From Pseudobutyrivibrio sp. UBA1225 (lineage in GTDB: Bacteria; Bacillota; Clostridia; Lachnospirales; Lachnospiraceae), in assembly GCA_002309345.1 (NCBI GenBank), contig DBWZ01000042.1, forward strand, positions 39,203-59,521: a stretch of 20,319 nucleotides of DNA. The letters are read 5' to 3'. How positions within the stretch are numbered: position 1 is the stretch's first letter; every line of letters begins with the position of its first letter. Below, in pieces: positions 1 to 7,992 of this stretch. A program made the position numbers and the translations under genes. Under the pieces are notes generated by a model. The model ran no database searches. It worked only from the letters and a program-made list of their open reading frames with translations, and was not told the DNA's origin.

Positions 1-24
1 TCCGGTTACTAAATATGTTCTCAT
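1..24 (-). CDS. rmlB: dTDP-glucose 4,6-dehydratase, 5' end only (partial)
   Basis: Only the first eight codons lie in the window; they read MRTYLVTG on the minus strand from an ATG at 22-24. This matches the start of RmlB/RfbB, whose N-terminus carries the Rossmann GxxGxxG NAD-binding loop (typically followed by GAGFIGSN). A strong ribosome binding site (AGAAGGAGA) sits just upstream at about 29-38, which supports a real start. The gene immediately before it on the same strand is rmlD, so dTDP-rhamnose synthesis is the likely pathway. With so few residues another short-chain dehydrogenase or epimerase cannot be excluded; the neighbour is the main support for RmlB. Confidence 0.6.
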
Positions 25-45
25 TTTAAATCTCCTTCTGTGTGT

Positions 46-234
46 GGCAATCTAACCAAGTTTTTTGTAGATTGTATGCCTCTCATATATCATCATCGGG
101 CACGCTTGCGCTACCTTCGCCTCGCAACGGTACTAATCTCGACTACGTCTCGATAAGTGCCGGCGGGCTCACAGTACCCTCATGATGAAATATGAGAAAC
201 ATACAATTAAATCGTTAATCTTTGTAAGATTGCC
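46..234. repeat. Long imperfect inverted repeat between rmlD and rmlB (MITE-like or structured RNA)
   Basis: Matched arms nest in order: GGCAATCT (46-53) with AGATTGCC (227-234), ATTGTATG (71-78) with CATACAAT (200-207), CTCATAT (82-88) with ATATGAG (190-196), and TCATCAT (90-96) with ATGATGA (182-188). The arms enclose a core of about 80 bases that is visibly richer in G+C than its flanks. The core has its own pairs, GGCAC/GTGCC and GGTACT/AGTACC. The stretch codes for nothing visible. It fills most of the 294-base gap between two genes of one pathway. It may be a small non-autonomous mobile element, an RNA processing site or an attenuator. Confidence 0.6.
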
Positions 235-252
235 CAATTTAAAAATTTATTT

Positions 253-272
253 AAATATGGCTAGGCATATTT
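253..272 (-). terminator. Weak AT-rich hairpin after rmlD
   Basis: AAATATG (253-259) pairs with CATATTT (266-272) around a six-base loop. On the minus strand the hairpin is followed by a T-rich stretch. The stem is AT-rich, so termination after rmlD would be weak and readthrough into rmlB is plausible. Confidence 0.3.
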
Positions 273-318
273 TATACGCGAGAAACTGGGTTTCAGGCGT
301 GTTGGGACGGTTTGGTGT

Positions 319-1179
319 CTAGGAAAGATATTCCTTGAGGGCATCCTTCCAGTCTGCCATGCGATAGTCAGTGGTAAGACGAAGCATGTAGTTGTCGAGA
401 ATGCTGTAGTGTGGTCTGTCTGCACTAGCAGGATTCATGCGCTTGTACTCTTCGCTTGTCACATGGTTGACTTTGACATTAATACCTTTGAGCTTGAAGA
501 TTTCTTCTGTAAAATCAGCCCAGTTGGTGTCGCCTTCGCAGGTACCATGGAAAATACCATAGTTGTCTGTAGGTTCGATGTGGTGAATCATCCTTGCAAG
601 CTCAACCGCTGATGTTGGTGAACCAAGCTGGTCACAAACCACTGAAAGCTCGTCGTGTGTTTCGGCAAGGGTAAGCATTGTCTTGACAAAGTTTTTGCCA
701 TCGCCGTAGAGCCAAGCTGTACGAACAATAAACCACTTGTCCGCAAACTGCTGAACAAATTTTTCGCCTTCGTATTTGGTCTTGCCATATGCACTGATTG
801 GACCTGGCTGGTCAAACTCTGTAATTGGCTTTGAAGCATTGCCTGGGAAAACATAGTCTGTGCTGACGTGCACAAGCTTTGCTCCTACCTTAGTTGCTGC
901 TATTGCAAGATTTCTTGGACCAAGTGAATTGAGCTTGTAAGCAAAATCCCAATCCTTTTCGCAACCATCAACGTTTGTAGCCGCCGCACAGTTGATAATT
1001 ACATCTGGCTTTTTGTCTTCTACGAAGCTTAACACCTCTTGCAAGTCCATGATGTTAAGGGGCGAAATCTTGTCCCCTTCAACAACATCCGTCAAGATGA
1101 ATTCAACTTCATCCCCATATTCCTGTTGGATTGCACGACCAAGCTGGCCATTGCATCCCGTAACTAGAATCTTTCTCAT
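319..1179 (-). CDS. rmlD: dTDP-4-dehydrorhamnose reductase
   Basis: Catalyses the last step of dTDP-L-rhamnose synthesis, the NAD(P)H-dependent reduction of dTDP-4-keto-L-rhamnose, in the cytoplasm. At 286 residues it has the usual family length. The N-terminus MRKILVTGCNGQLG carries the Rossmann GxxGxxG loop. The SDR catalytic residues are visible as STDYVF near residue 107 and the YGKTK (YxxxK) motif near residue 131. The C-terminal half has the reductase-type substrate domain, with PTSAVELA and a late NPASADRPHYSILDN segment typical of RmlD. The ATG start has AGAGG eight bases upstream. rmlB follows on the same strand after the structured gap. Rhamnose could feed a surface polysaccharide or a flagellar glycan; the glycan itself is not known. 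Confidence 0.93.
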   Translation of the reverse strand: MRKILVTGCNGQLGRAIQQEYGDEVEFILTDVVEGDKISPLNIMDLQEVLSFVEDKKPDVIINCAAATNVDGCEKDWDFAYKLNSLGPRNLAIAATKVGAKLVHVSTDYVFPGNASKPITEFDQPGPISAYGKTKYEGEKFVQQFADKWFIVRTAWLYGDGKNFVKTMLTLAETHDELSVVCDQLGSPTSAVELARMIHHIEPTDNYGIFHGTCEGDTNWADFTEEIFKLKGINVKVNHVTSEEYKRMNPASADRPHYSILDNYMLRLTTDYRMADWKDALKEYLS

Positions 1180-1530
1180 AGTAAACCTCTACATTATTAA
1201 TAATATCCGTCTAGCGAAAGCCCAACATCGCACTTGATATATTCGCAAGTTGCTCTAGCGCTAAGCATAGATAAAATGTTTTTCATTCATAAAGTACTAA
1301 ATTTGCTTATATAGCCATTCCTATAACATAGGGAATAGTTTTTATCATTCTGCATAGTAAATACTTTCAAAATGCTCAACCTTGGAAGTAATCTTGGATT
1401 TAAACATAAGCAATCTTGCCGACCTTAAGGTGCCATCCTTACTTAGATGGTGCGTAGCAGCATCTTATGTAAGGTAATGAGCACCGCTAGAGCGGAAGCG
1501 TGTCACTGGATGATTATATTAAAGACTGAC
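1180..1530. other. Non-coding gap of 351 bases between leuA and rmlD, rich in small palindromes
   Basis: No convincing gene is present. Visible structures are the perfect palindrome ATTATTAATAAT near 1192-1203, an ATTCC..GGAAT hairpin at about 1317-1337, the palindrome ACCTTAAGGT near 1427-1436, a GTGCCATC/GATGGTGC stem with wobbles at about 1431-1453, and CCGCT/AGCGG near 1484-1496. Read on the minus strand it holds the end of the leuA transcript and the leader of rmlD. I see no clean terminator with a T-run after leuA, so the hairpins at 1431-1496 may serve that role. No riboswitch class was recognised. Confidence 0.5.
1341..1370 (-). promoter_or_regulatory. Possible promoter for rmlD
   Basis: On the minus strand, TTGAAA (1365-1370) is followed 18 bases later by GATAAA (1341-1346). 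This is four of six matches for the -10 box with slightly long spacing. It lies about 160 bases upstream of the rmlD start and would leave a leader containing the 1317-1337 hairpin. The match is weak. Confidence 0.25.
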
Positions 1531-3219
1531 TCATACATAGTCCTTAGCCTTTGCAATCAGTCTATTGTAAGCCGAGAACATACCGCGGATTGAAGCACGT
1601 GTGATGTTTGAGCTTACGCCAACTCCGAAGGTTGTGTTGCCGTGGCGCTCATCCCTCATCTCGATATAAGCCGCCGCCTTAGCTCCAGAACCCTGCCCCT
1701 GTGAAAGTGTATGCTCTGTATAGTCGATAAGTGTGTACTCAAGCTCTGGTACGCACTGCTTGATTGCAAGCTTAACAGCATCAATTGGTCCGTTTCCTTC
1801 TGCCTCTGAATGGAACTTCTCGCCATTATAGCTGAAGTCGAGAACCGCAACTGTATCGTCGGTATCCTTGCTATCTTGGATAACCACGTATTCAAGTGTA
1901 AGTGGCTCCTTGTTTTCAAGATACTGAGACTTGAAAGCCTCCATGATTCGCTGTGGAGTAACCTCGCCACCTTGCTTTTCAGAAATATACTGAACAACAT
2001 CGGCGAACTCACGCTGCATCTTCTTTGGAAGCTTGTAGCCGTAAACTGTGTCCATAACGAAGGCTACGCCGCCCTTGCCGGACTGGCTGTTGATACGAAC
2101 CACCGGCTCGTATTTACGACCGATATCTGCAGGGTCAATTGGTAAATAAGGAACCTGCCAATATTGGTTTTGGCGCTCGCGCATAGCTTTAACGCCTTTA
2201 TTGATAGCATCCTGGTGTGAGCCAGAGAATGCTGTAAACACAAGCTCACCTGCATAAGGGTGTCTTGCATCTGTTGGCATCTTTGTAACTCGCTCGCAAA
2301 CCTCAACGATTTCTTTGATGTCATCAAGCTCTAATTCTGGATTGACCCCCTGTGAGAACATATTGTAAGCGATTGTAAGAATATCTACGTTACCAGTACG
2401 CTCGCCGTTTCCAAGAAGAGTACCCTCTACACGGTCTGCGCCTGCAAGAAGTCCAAGCTCTGTAATCGCGATGCCTGTACCTCTATCGTTGTGTGGATGA
2501 ATTGAAAGGATAACGTTGTCACGATCCTTGAAATGTGTGCTCATCCATTCTATCTGGTCTGCGTAAACGTTAGGTGTGTTCATTTCAACTGTTGCAGGAA
2601 GGTTGAATATGATTGGACAGTTTGTTGCGTTGTCCCATGTCTCCTGAACTGCTGTACAAATATCCAGTGAAAACTCTACCTCGGTGCCAGTGAATGACTC
2701 TGGCGAGTATTCGAGCTGAATTAATCCATCGTGTCTGTCAAGACGATCCTTTACCATCTGTGTACCGGCCTTGGCAATCTCTATGATTTCTTCCTTGCTT
2801 GCGTTGAAAACAACGTCACGCTGAAGAGTAGATGTTGAATTGTAAATATGGAAGATAACATTTTTGATTCCGGCTATGGCCTCGAATGTACGGTCTATCT
2901 GCTCTTCACGGCACTGTGAAAGAACTTGAATTTTGACATCATCTGGAATCTTGTTTTCTTTAACTAATTTTCTAAGGAAATCGTACTCGATTTGGCTTGC
3001 TGCAGGGAAACCAATTTCTATTTCTTTGAAACCCAACTTTAGTAGGAGGTCAAATAGTTCCATTTTTTCGTCGACGTTCATTGGCTCGACGAGTGCTTGA
3101 TTTCCATCACGTAGATCTACCGAGCACCAAATTGGAGCTTTGGTAATCTGCTTGTCTGGCCATGTTCGTTCTGGAAAATTCAGAACTGGATTTGCTTTGT
3201 AGCGCTTGTAGTTTAACAT
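1531..3219 (-). CDS. leuA: 2-isopropylmalate synthase
   Basis: Condenses acetyl-CoA with 2-ketoisovalerate, the committed step of leucine synthesis. The 562-residue length fits the longer LeuA group that begins with an ANPVLNFPERTWPDK-type extension. The TIM-barrel catalytic motifs are intact: DLRDGNQ at 35-41 (metal and substrate binding), HPHNDRGTG at 241-249, and GTLLGNGERTGNVD at 266-279. The C-terminal part from about 430 has the regulatory fold that binds leucine, ending in a glycine-rich VGVSSNITRASIRG segment. The start is an ATG behind a very strong AGGAGG. It lies 23 bases after the HPr gene and shows no T-box or leader peptide of its own, so it is probably transcribed with the glmM-HPr run. 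Leucine feedback through the C-terminal domain is expected from the family. Confidence 0.95.
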   Translation of the reverse strand: MLNYKRYKANPVLNFPERTWPDKQITKAPIWCSVDLRDGNQALVEPMNVDEKMELFDLLLKLGFKEIEIGFPAASQIEYDFLRKLVKENKIPDDVKIQVLSQCREEQIDRTFEAIAGIKNVIFHIYNSTSTLQRDVVFNASKEEIIEIAKAGTQMVKDRLDRHDGLIQLEYSPESFTGTEVEFSLDICTAVQETWDNATNCPIIFNLPATVEMNTPNVYADQIEWMSTHFKDRDNVILSIHPHNDRGTGIAITELGLLAGADRVEGTLLGNGERTGNVDILTIAYNMFSQGVNPELELDDIKEIVEVCERVTKMPTDARHPYAGELVFTAFSGSHQDAINKGVKAMRERQNQYWQVPYLPIDPADIGRKYEPVVRINSQSGKGGVAFVMDTVYGYKLPKKMQREFADVVQYISEKQGGEVTPQRIMEAFKSQYLENKEPLTLEYVVIQDSKDTDDTVAVLDFSYNGEKFHSEAEGNGPIDAVKLAIKQCVPELEYTLIDYTEHTLSQGQGSGAKAAAYIEMRDERHGNTTFGVGVSSNITRASIRGMFSAYNRLIAKAKDYV

Positions 3220-3242
3220 TTTCTTCCTCCTAGTATATACGA

Positions 3243-3509
3243 TTATTCGCCGAGACCGGCTTCAATTGTTTTGACAATGTCAGAAATAGCTTCCTTTTCA
3301 TCAACACCGTCACAGCTGATCGCTATTTCTTCTCCTTTTTTGACGCACGCACCCAAAACGCTAAGCACCGATTTAGCGTTAGCTTCGTAGTTGCTATCTG
3401 TTTTGAATGTGATTTTGCTCTTGTATTTCATTGCGGTCTCGCAAAGCAAGCCTGCAGGGCGTAGATGCAACCCCGTGGCATTTTTAACTATAACTTTTTT
3501 GGTAATCAT
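3243..3509 (-). CDS. ptsH: HPr family phosphocarrier protein
   Basis: Small 88-residue phosphocarrier. In the PTS, HPr takes phosphate from enzyme I on a histidine and passes it to sugar-specific EIIA; in Firmicutes it is also phosphorylated on a serine by HPrK to activate CcpA. The active-site motif TGLHLRPAG gives His15 and Arg17. The regulatory serine is present at residue 47 in EANAKSVL, equivalent to Ser46 of Bacillus HPr, so this is a full HPr by residues rather than a Crh-type protein lacking the histidine. It lies 30 bases after glmM and 23 bases before leuA, with a weak Shine-Dalgarno. No enzyme I gene is in the window. It could be a second, specialised HPr rather than the main PTS one. 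Confidence 0.88.
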   Translation of the reverse strand: MITKKVIVKNATGLHLRPAGLLCETAMKYKSKITFKTDSNYEANAKSVLSVLGACVKKGEEIAISCDGVDEKEAISDIVKTIEAGLGE

Positions 3510-3539
3510 AACTATATTCTTACGCTTAATTACAATCTT

Positions 3540-4889
3540 CTAAAGCATTGTGTTTGTAATAAGCTCGGCAAGTGCCTTGGCATCTGCCTCAATCTCCTCT
3601 TGATTTTTACCCTCAATCATAACTCTGACAAGTGGTTCTGTACCCGATGGACGGATGAGAACGCGACCCTCGCCTGCAAATTTTTCCCCGAGCTTTTCGA
3701 TTGCTGCTGCAATCTCTGGATACTCCATGTAGCTTTCCTTTTTGTGGTTAGGCACCTTGGCGTTAACAAGGGCCTGTGGAAGTACTTCCATAATAGAGGC
3801 AAGCTCTGAAAGAGATTTCTTGGTCTCTACCATAACTCTAAGTAGGTGTAGGGCTGAAAGTAGTCCGTCACCTGTTGTATTGTCATCAAGGAAAATCACA
3901 TGTCCGCTCTGCTCGCCTCCGATATTGTAGCCGTGCTCAAGCATGTTTTCAAGAACGTATCTGTCGCCAACCTTTGTTGACTCTACGTTGATGCCCTGCT
4001 CTTTAGCCATAAGGGTGAATCCTAGGTTTGTCATAACAGTGACAACGCATGTGTTTTTCTTGAGTGTTCCTTTGTCTTTCATGTGCTTTGCGCAAATAGC
4101 CATTATTTGGTCGCCATCGATAAGATGACCATGCTCATCTACTGCAAGCATTCTATCCGCGTCGCCGTCAAAGGCGAGGCCAACCTGGGCATTTTCTGCA
4201 ACAACTCTTGCTTTGAGCTCATCCATATGTGTGCTTCCGCAGTTGCTGTTGATGTTGGTTCCGTCTGGGTTGTTATGGATTGTGATAAGCTCGGCACCCA
4301 TCTCCGATAGACAAGCCACGCTAGTGCGATATGATGCTCCCTCAGCGCAGTCAATAACAATCTTGATGCCTGACAAATCCATAGGCACTGTCTGCTTGAG
4401 GAAATCCACGTACTCTCTTCCAAGGTCAAATCTGAAATCAATCTTGCCGATTTCAGCGCCTGTTGGAAGATTGACGCCCTTCATGTCGCTTTCTATAAGC
4501 TCTTGAATTTCATCTTCTAGAGCGTCAGATAGCTTGAAGCCATCGCCGTTGAAGAACTTGATTCCGTTGAATTCCATTGGGTTGTGGCTGGCAGAAATAA
4601 CTACACCTGCGTCAACCTTGTGCTTGCGAGTCAAGTAAGCAATTGCTGGTGTTGGTAAAACTCCAACATAGACTGCGTTGGCACCAACCGAGCAGATACC
4701 GCTCATTAGTGCTGAAGCAAGCATCGTTCCAGAGATTCGAGTGTCGCATCCAACGATGATTGTTGGCTGGTGTGATGCCTCCTTTGTAAGAACGTACGCC
4801 CCTGCCTGACCTAGAGCACGTGCCAATTCTATTGTAAGCTCAGAGCCAGCTACACCTCTAACTCCGTCTGTTCCAAATAATCTTCCCAT
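3540..4889 (-). CDS. glmM: Phosphoglucosamine mutase
   Basis: Interconverts glucosamine-6-phosphate and glucosamine-1-phosphate, supplying UDP-GlcNAc for peptidoglycan. The 449-residue length is standard. Motifs in order are MGRLFGTDGVRG at the N-terminus, the phosphoserine loop ISASHNP with Ser101, the metal-binding DGDADR at 241-246, and the phosphate-binding RPSGTEP near 412. The start ATG lies only six bases after the cdaR stop, with GAGGA overlapping the end of cdaR. In other Firmicutes CdaA, CdaR and GlmM form a complex in which GlmM restrains the cyclase; the same gene order here supports that link between precursor synthesis and c-di-AMP. Confidence 0.97.
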   Translation of the reverse strand: MGRLFGTDGVRGVAGSELTIELARALGQAGAYVLTKEASHQPTIIVGCDTRISGTMLASALMSGICSVGANAVYVGVLPTPAIAYLTRKHKVDAGVVISASHNPMEFNGIKFFNGDGFKLSDALEDEIQELIESDMKGVNLPTGAEIGKIDFRFDLGREYVDFLKQTVPMDLSGIKIVIDCAEGASYRTSVACLSEMGAELITIHNNPDGTNINSNCGSTHMDELKARVVAENAQVGLAFDGDADRMLAVDEHGHLIDGDQIMAICAKHMKDKGTLKKNTCVVTVMTNLGFTLMAKEQGINVESTKVGDRYVLENMLEHGYNIGGEQSGHVIFLDDNTTGDGLLSALHLLRVMVETKKSLSELASIMEVLPQALVNAKVPNHKKESYMEYPEIAAAIEKLGEKFAGEGRVLIRPSGTEPLVRVMIEGKNQEEIEADAKALAELITNTML

Positions 4890-4895
4890 TACAAA

Positions 4896-6176
4896 TTAAT
4901 CCTCGTTTTCTTCGCTTTTTTGTTCGCCGTTTGTTGAATTTTTGTCTTCAATCACTGTGACAGTAACTGATGTATTTTGAACGGTAACGCCATTTGTCTT
5001 TTCAAATTGCACAACCGCATTTTGCTTTTCACCAATTGATAGTGAAGAACAATCTATCGTTCCTTTGATTTGGGATGCTTCGATTGCCTTGACTGACTCT
5101 TCGCTGCCAAACACATTGACTGTCACAGAGGAGCCGTCCAATGAAACCGAATGCCCGTTGCTAACATTGGTAAAGCTTATGTTAGACGCAGGAACTTCTA
5201 CCGACTTTTGAGCCTCGTTATCCACAAGCACATGTATCGTAACTTTGGATGATGAACCATCTGTTAGCTTTACACCTTCTGGTAGATATGAAGTGATATC
5301 TACGGTGGTTGTAAATGAACCTGTCAAAGATGATAGGTTGATAACAGAATCAGGGATTGTGATGCTTGTAACATCGTTCAAATCGCCTGGCTCACCGATG
5401 ATGCCTACAGATGAAGGCTCTGTTTTTATTTCATAGGATGAAAAGCCAGATGGCAATGTGCCGCTTGGCTTGACGCCTATATCAACAGTTTTATTGTTCA
5501 TGAAATGAACGCTGATGTTGACCTTTTCTACTGATAGAGATAGCTTGTCACTGTCGATCTGATTACCCTTGCCATCGTACAGCTTTGGAATTACTGTGTC
5601 AGTAAAATCTGTCGTGTATCCCGAAACATCTGCCGTCGCTTCTACTCGTTTGATTTTGGATACTATTTCTTCGCGGCCGGTGACTTTGAGAACTGTAGGG
5701 CTAACCTCTGTCGATTCCACGTCTAGTCCTGGCTCTAGCGCGCCAGATGTCTTTGGTTCTATAACAAACTTTGCCTGCTTTTCATCTTCGAGCGTGACAT
5801 ATATATAGTTTTGCTTGTCCCAAATATTGACCGAATTAGCATAAGATTTGGCCGATATCGTTACCGGAACACGCTCGTTATTTTCTAGCTTGCTCATATC
5901 TGCAACCGCATCGAAATCTGCAGTTGACAGCTTACCCATGATTGAACGCTTTGCTGTAACTCTAAAGCTGACTGTGTTGTCGCCTTTGATTTCGTAGAGC
6001 TTGCCTGCTTTATTGAGCTCCTGTTCATTTGTAACCCTAACCACTGTTGTAAATGTTTTCTTCTGCTCTGGGTCGTCAAGATTGACAACAAATAACCATA
6101 GCAAGAATGCAAAAACTAGTGCGAGTAACTTTAGTCCTAGGTTGTTGGTGAGGGTTTTGATGATCTTTTGCTTCAT
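4896..6176 (-). CDS. cdaR: CdaR, YbbR-domain regulator of the c-di-AMP synthase
   Basis: Membrane-anchored extracytoplasmic partner of CdaA. Residues about 11-32 form one transmembrane segment (GLKLLALVFAFLLWLFVVNL), followed by four YbbR-like beta-rich repeats at roughly 38-112, 115-206, 208-302 and 303-408. Each repeat carries the recurring pattern of V-x-V/G-hydrophobic strands with P-S/P-T-x-V (for example SPTVLKVTG and PSSVGIIG). The C-terminus ends in an acidic, Lys/Asn-rich tail (about 410-426). It overlaps cdaA by four bases (ATGA), and its GGAGG lies inside the cdaA end, suggesting translational coupling. Expected role from the family is to modulate CdaA activity from outside the membrane. 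Confidence 0.92.
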   Translation of the reverse strand: MKQKIIKTLTNNLGLKLLALVFAFLLWLFVVNLDDPEQKKTFTTVVRVTNEQELNKAGKLYEIKGDNTVSFRVTAKRSIMGKLSTADFDAVADMSKLENNERVPVTISAKSYANSVNIWDKQNYIYVTLEDEKQAKFVIEPKTSGALEPGLDVESTEVSPTVLKVTGREEIVSKIKRVEATADVSGYTTDFTDTVIPKLYDGKGNQIDSDKLSLSVEKVNISVHFMNNKTVDIGVKPSGTLPSGFSSYEIKTEPSSVGIIGEPGDLNDVTSITIPDSVINLSSLTGSFTTTVDITSYLPEGVKLTDGSSSKVTIHVLVDNEAQKSVEVPASNISFTNVSNGHSVSLDGSSVTVNVFGSEESVKAIEASQIKGTIDCSSLSIGEKQNAVVQFEKTNGVTVQNTSVTVTVIEDKNSTNGEQKSEENED

Positions 6177-7036
6177 AATTGACCCTCCTTCTCAGCCGTC
6201 TCTGGCTCTAGCTGCTCAGTGTCAGGATTTTGAATTTTCTTGAGTTCTGCAATCAACTCGTCTTCTTTGACGTTTCGTACTATTCGACCTTCTCTAGCGT
6301 ATGAAACTGTTCCTGTTTCCTCAGAAACTACGATAGTGAGGGAATCCGAAACCTCGCTGATGCCAACTGCCGCACGATGTCTTGTTCCGAGATCCTTTGA
6401 AAGACCCATGTTGTCTGACAAAGGCAGGTAGCAAGTAGCGGAAACTACTCGATCGCCGCGGACTATAACAGCACCATCATGAAGTGGTGTGTTTTTTTCG
6501 AATATATTAATAAGCAGCTGTCTGGTCACAAGAGCATCTAGGCTGATGCCTGTACGCTCAAACTCTGTAAGCTGCATGTCGTTTTCTACTACAATAAGTG
6601 CGCCTGTCTTAACTGCTCCCATTTCATAGCAAGCAGTAACCATGCCGGTGATTGTTGAATCGTCGAATTTCTTGGCGCCTGTCTTTAAAATATTCCACGA
6701 AAATAAAGAGGTGATTTTCCTTCGTCCAATCTGCTCTAGCGCCCGCCTAAACTCTGGCTGGAAAACTACTATGAGCAATGTAACCGCAACCGTGACTAGC
6801 TTCTCTCCCAACCACAGAATGGTGTTCATCTGGAAGATGGCGGCGAATACAAAGAACAAAAGGATGATAATAACGCCTCTTACAATCATCCATACCCTGC
6901 TGTTTTTAACCCAAACAAGCAAATGGTACAGGAAGTATGCAATTATGATAATTTCTACAACGTCTGGAATCTCAAACTTTGGAATTTTGATGAAATCATC
7001 GATGAATTCATTTACAGCATTGACAAAATCAGCCAC
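6173..7036 (-). CDS. cdaA: CdaA, membrane diadenylate cyclase (c-di-AMP synthase)
   Basis: Makes cyclic di-AMP from two ATP at the membrane. Three transmembrane helices are visible at about 25-43, 49-69 and 73-92. The DisA_N/DAC cyclase domain follows, with the DGA motif at 187-189 (LHDGAVIVRGDRV) and the GTRHR motif at 217-221, both catalytic signatures of the family. The start is a GTG at 7034-7036, chosen because GAGGAAG lies seven bases upstream and the translation begins at the expected family position. It is followed by cdaR with a four-base overlap. Upstream, 33 bases away, is the polytopic membrane protein gene. No ydaO-type c-di-AMP riboswitch was recognised ahead of this run. Confidence 0.96.
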   Translation of the reverse strand: MADFVNAVNEFIDDFIKIPKFEIPDVVEIIIIAYFLYHLLVWVKNSRVWMIVRGVIIILLFFVFAAIFQMNTILWLGEKLVTVAVTLLIVVFQPEFRRALEQIGRRKITSLFSWNILKTGAKKFDDSTITGMVTACYEMGAVKTGALIVVENDMQLTEFERTGISLDALVTRQLLINIFEKNTPLHDGAVIVRGDRVVSATCYLPLSDNMGLSKDLGTRHRAAVGISEVSDSLTIVVSEETGTVSYAREGRIVRNVKEDELIAELKKIQNPDTEQLEPETAEKEGQL

Positions 7037-7069
7037 TGATACACTTCCTCACTACCCGAAGGCTTGCAT

Positions 7070-7981
7070 TTATATTTTCTTGACCTCTTTATCCTCTTCT
7101 ACAATTCGAATCTTTGGAACGGCTGTAACATAGTAATAGTAGTCGTCATCTTCGAACTGGACTTTTTCGATTCGGGAGTAATCAAGGTCAAGGATGAAGT
7201 AATTTAAAATAAAACCAACTATTAGGACAATAAGGTTGCCAAGCAAAAGACTTGGAATTTGTCCCTTGGTGCTTGTGAGCAATAGACCCGCAAGCATGAT
7301 AATAAACTCAACCGCAACGCCTACTACATCCGCAATAATCCACGACATGTTGATGCTTGATTGGCGAAGTAGATACACAACTAAGAACATCGCAACCATA
7401 GCCGCCAAGAAGAAATAGAACATCTTGTTGGTGAGCATCTGCTCTTGCATAAGGGAGAACACCGATACCTCGGATGTTTCATCCAATATTGCCTGAGCGT
7501 TATCCTTTATTATATGAAGGAAATATGCTGTCACTGTACCACAGATAACTGAGGCAAGCTCGTTGATATTTGACATAAGCCCTGTGCCTAGCGCCATTAC
7601 ATATGGTGAATGGAAGCTATAGCAAATAGGCACTGCTACCATATTGTAAGTGTTTTTGCTTCTGAAATATGCACAAACGATATAGCCAACTACGATTAGT
7701 CCTAGTGCAACAAGAGCAACCTGCGGGCCTAGCGCCAGCAAGTGAATTAGCAGAACTGCTATTAAAACCAATGAAACTCCTTGGATTGGGAAAAATGCGC
7801 ACATCACAGCTATGATGATGGCTATCCATGGTTTTCTGATTGTTTTGTTGTAACCGATGTTGAGGTTGATGCATGTGACGCCGATAAAAGCAATCAGTGC
7901 GCTCCATATTTTTAAGAAAAGCATCTCTCGAGCGAGAATAAATCTTCTGATGTCATCTCTTAATCTGATAAAAGCATTCAT
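7070..7981 (-). CDS. Polytopic membrane protein of unknown function, upstream of cdaA
   Basis: A 303-residue protein that I cannot assign to a characterised family. About eight hydrophobic segments are visible, starting near residue 22 (IWSALIAFIGVTCINLNIG) and ending near residue 260 (LIVLIVGFILNYFILDL). A positively charged N-terminal tail precedes them. The soluble C-terminal tail carries an acidic FEDDDYYYY cluster, then a KIRIVEEDKEVKKI end. The ATG is preceded by AGAGGA, which overlaps the stop of the gene before it (11-base gap). The gene ends 33 bases before cdaA, so it is very likely co-transcribed with the c-di-AMP genes. The tyrosine-rich tail looks like a lineage-conserved feature of Lachnospiraceae, by recollection rather than search. 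A role in the cyclase complex, osmolyte transport or cell wall work is only inference from position. Confidence 0.75.
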   Translation of the reverse strand: MNAFIRLRDDIRRFILAREMLFLKIWSALIAFIGVTCINLNIGYNKTIRKPWIAIIIAVMCAFFPIQGVSLVLIAVLLIHLLALGPQVALVALGLIVVGYIVCAYFRSKNTYNMVAVPICYSFHSPYVMALGTGLMSNINELASVICGTVTAYFLHIIKDNAQAILDETSEVSVFSLMQEQMLTNKMFYFFLAAMVAMFLVVYLLRQSSINMSWIIADVVGVAVEFIIMLAGLLLTSTKGQIPSLLLGNLIVLIVGFILNYFILDLDYSRIEKVQFEDDDYYYYVTAVPKIRIVEEDKEVKKI

Positions 7982-7992
7982 TGAATAATCCT

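Noticed and set aside
3220..3242. T-box or leader-peptide attenuator for leuA
   Set aside because: Only 23 bases separate HPr from leuA, leaving no room for such a leader.
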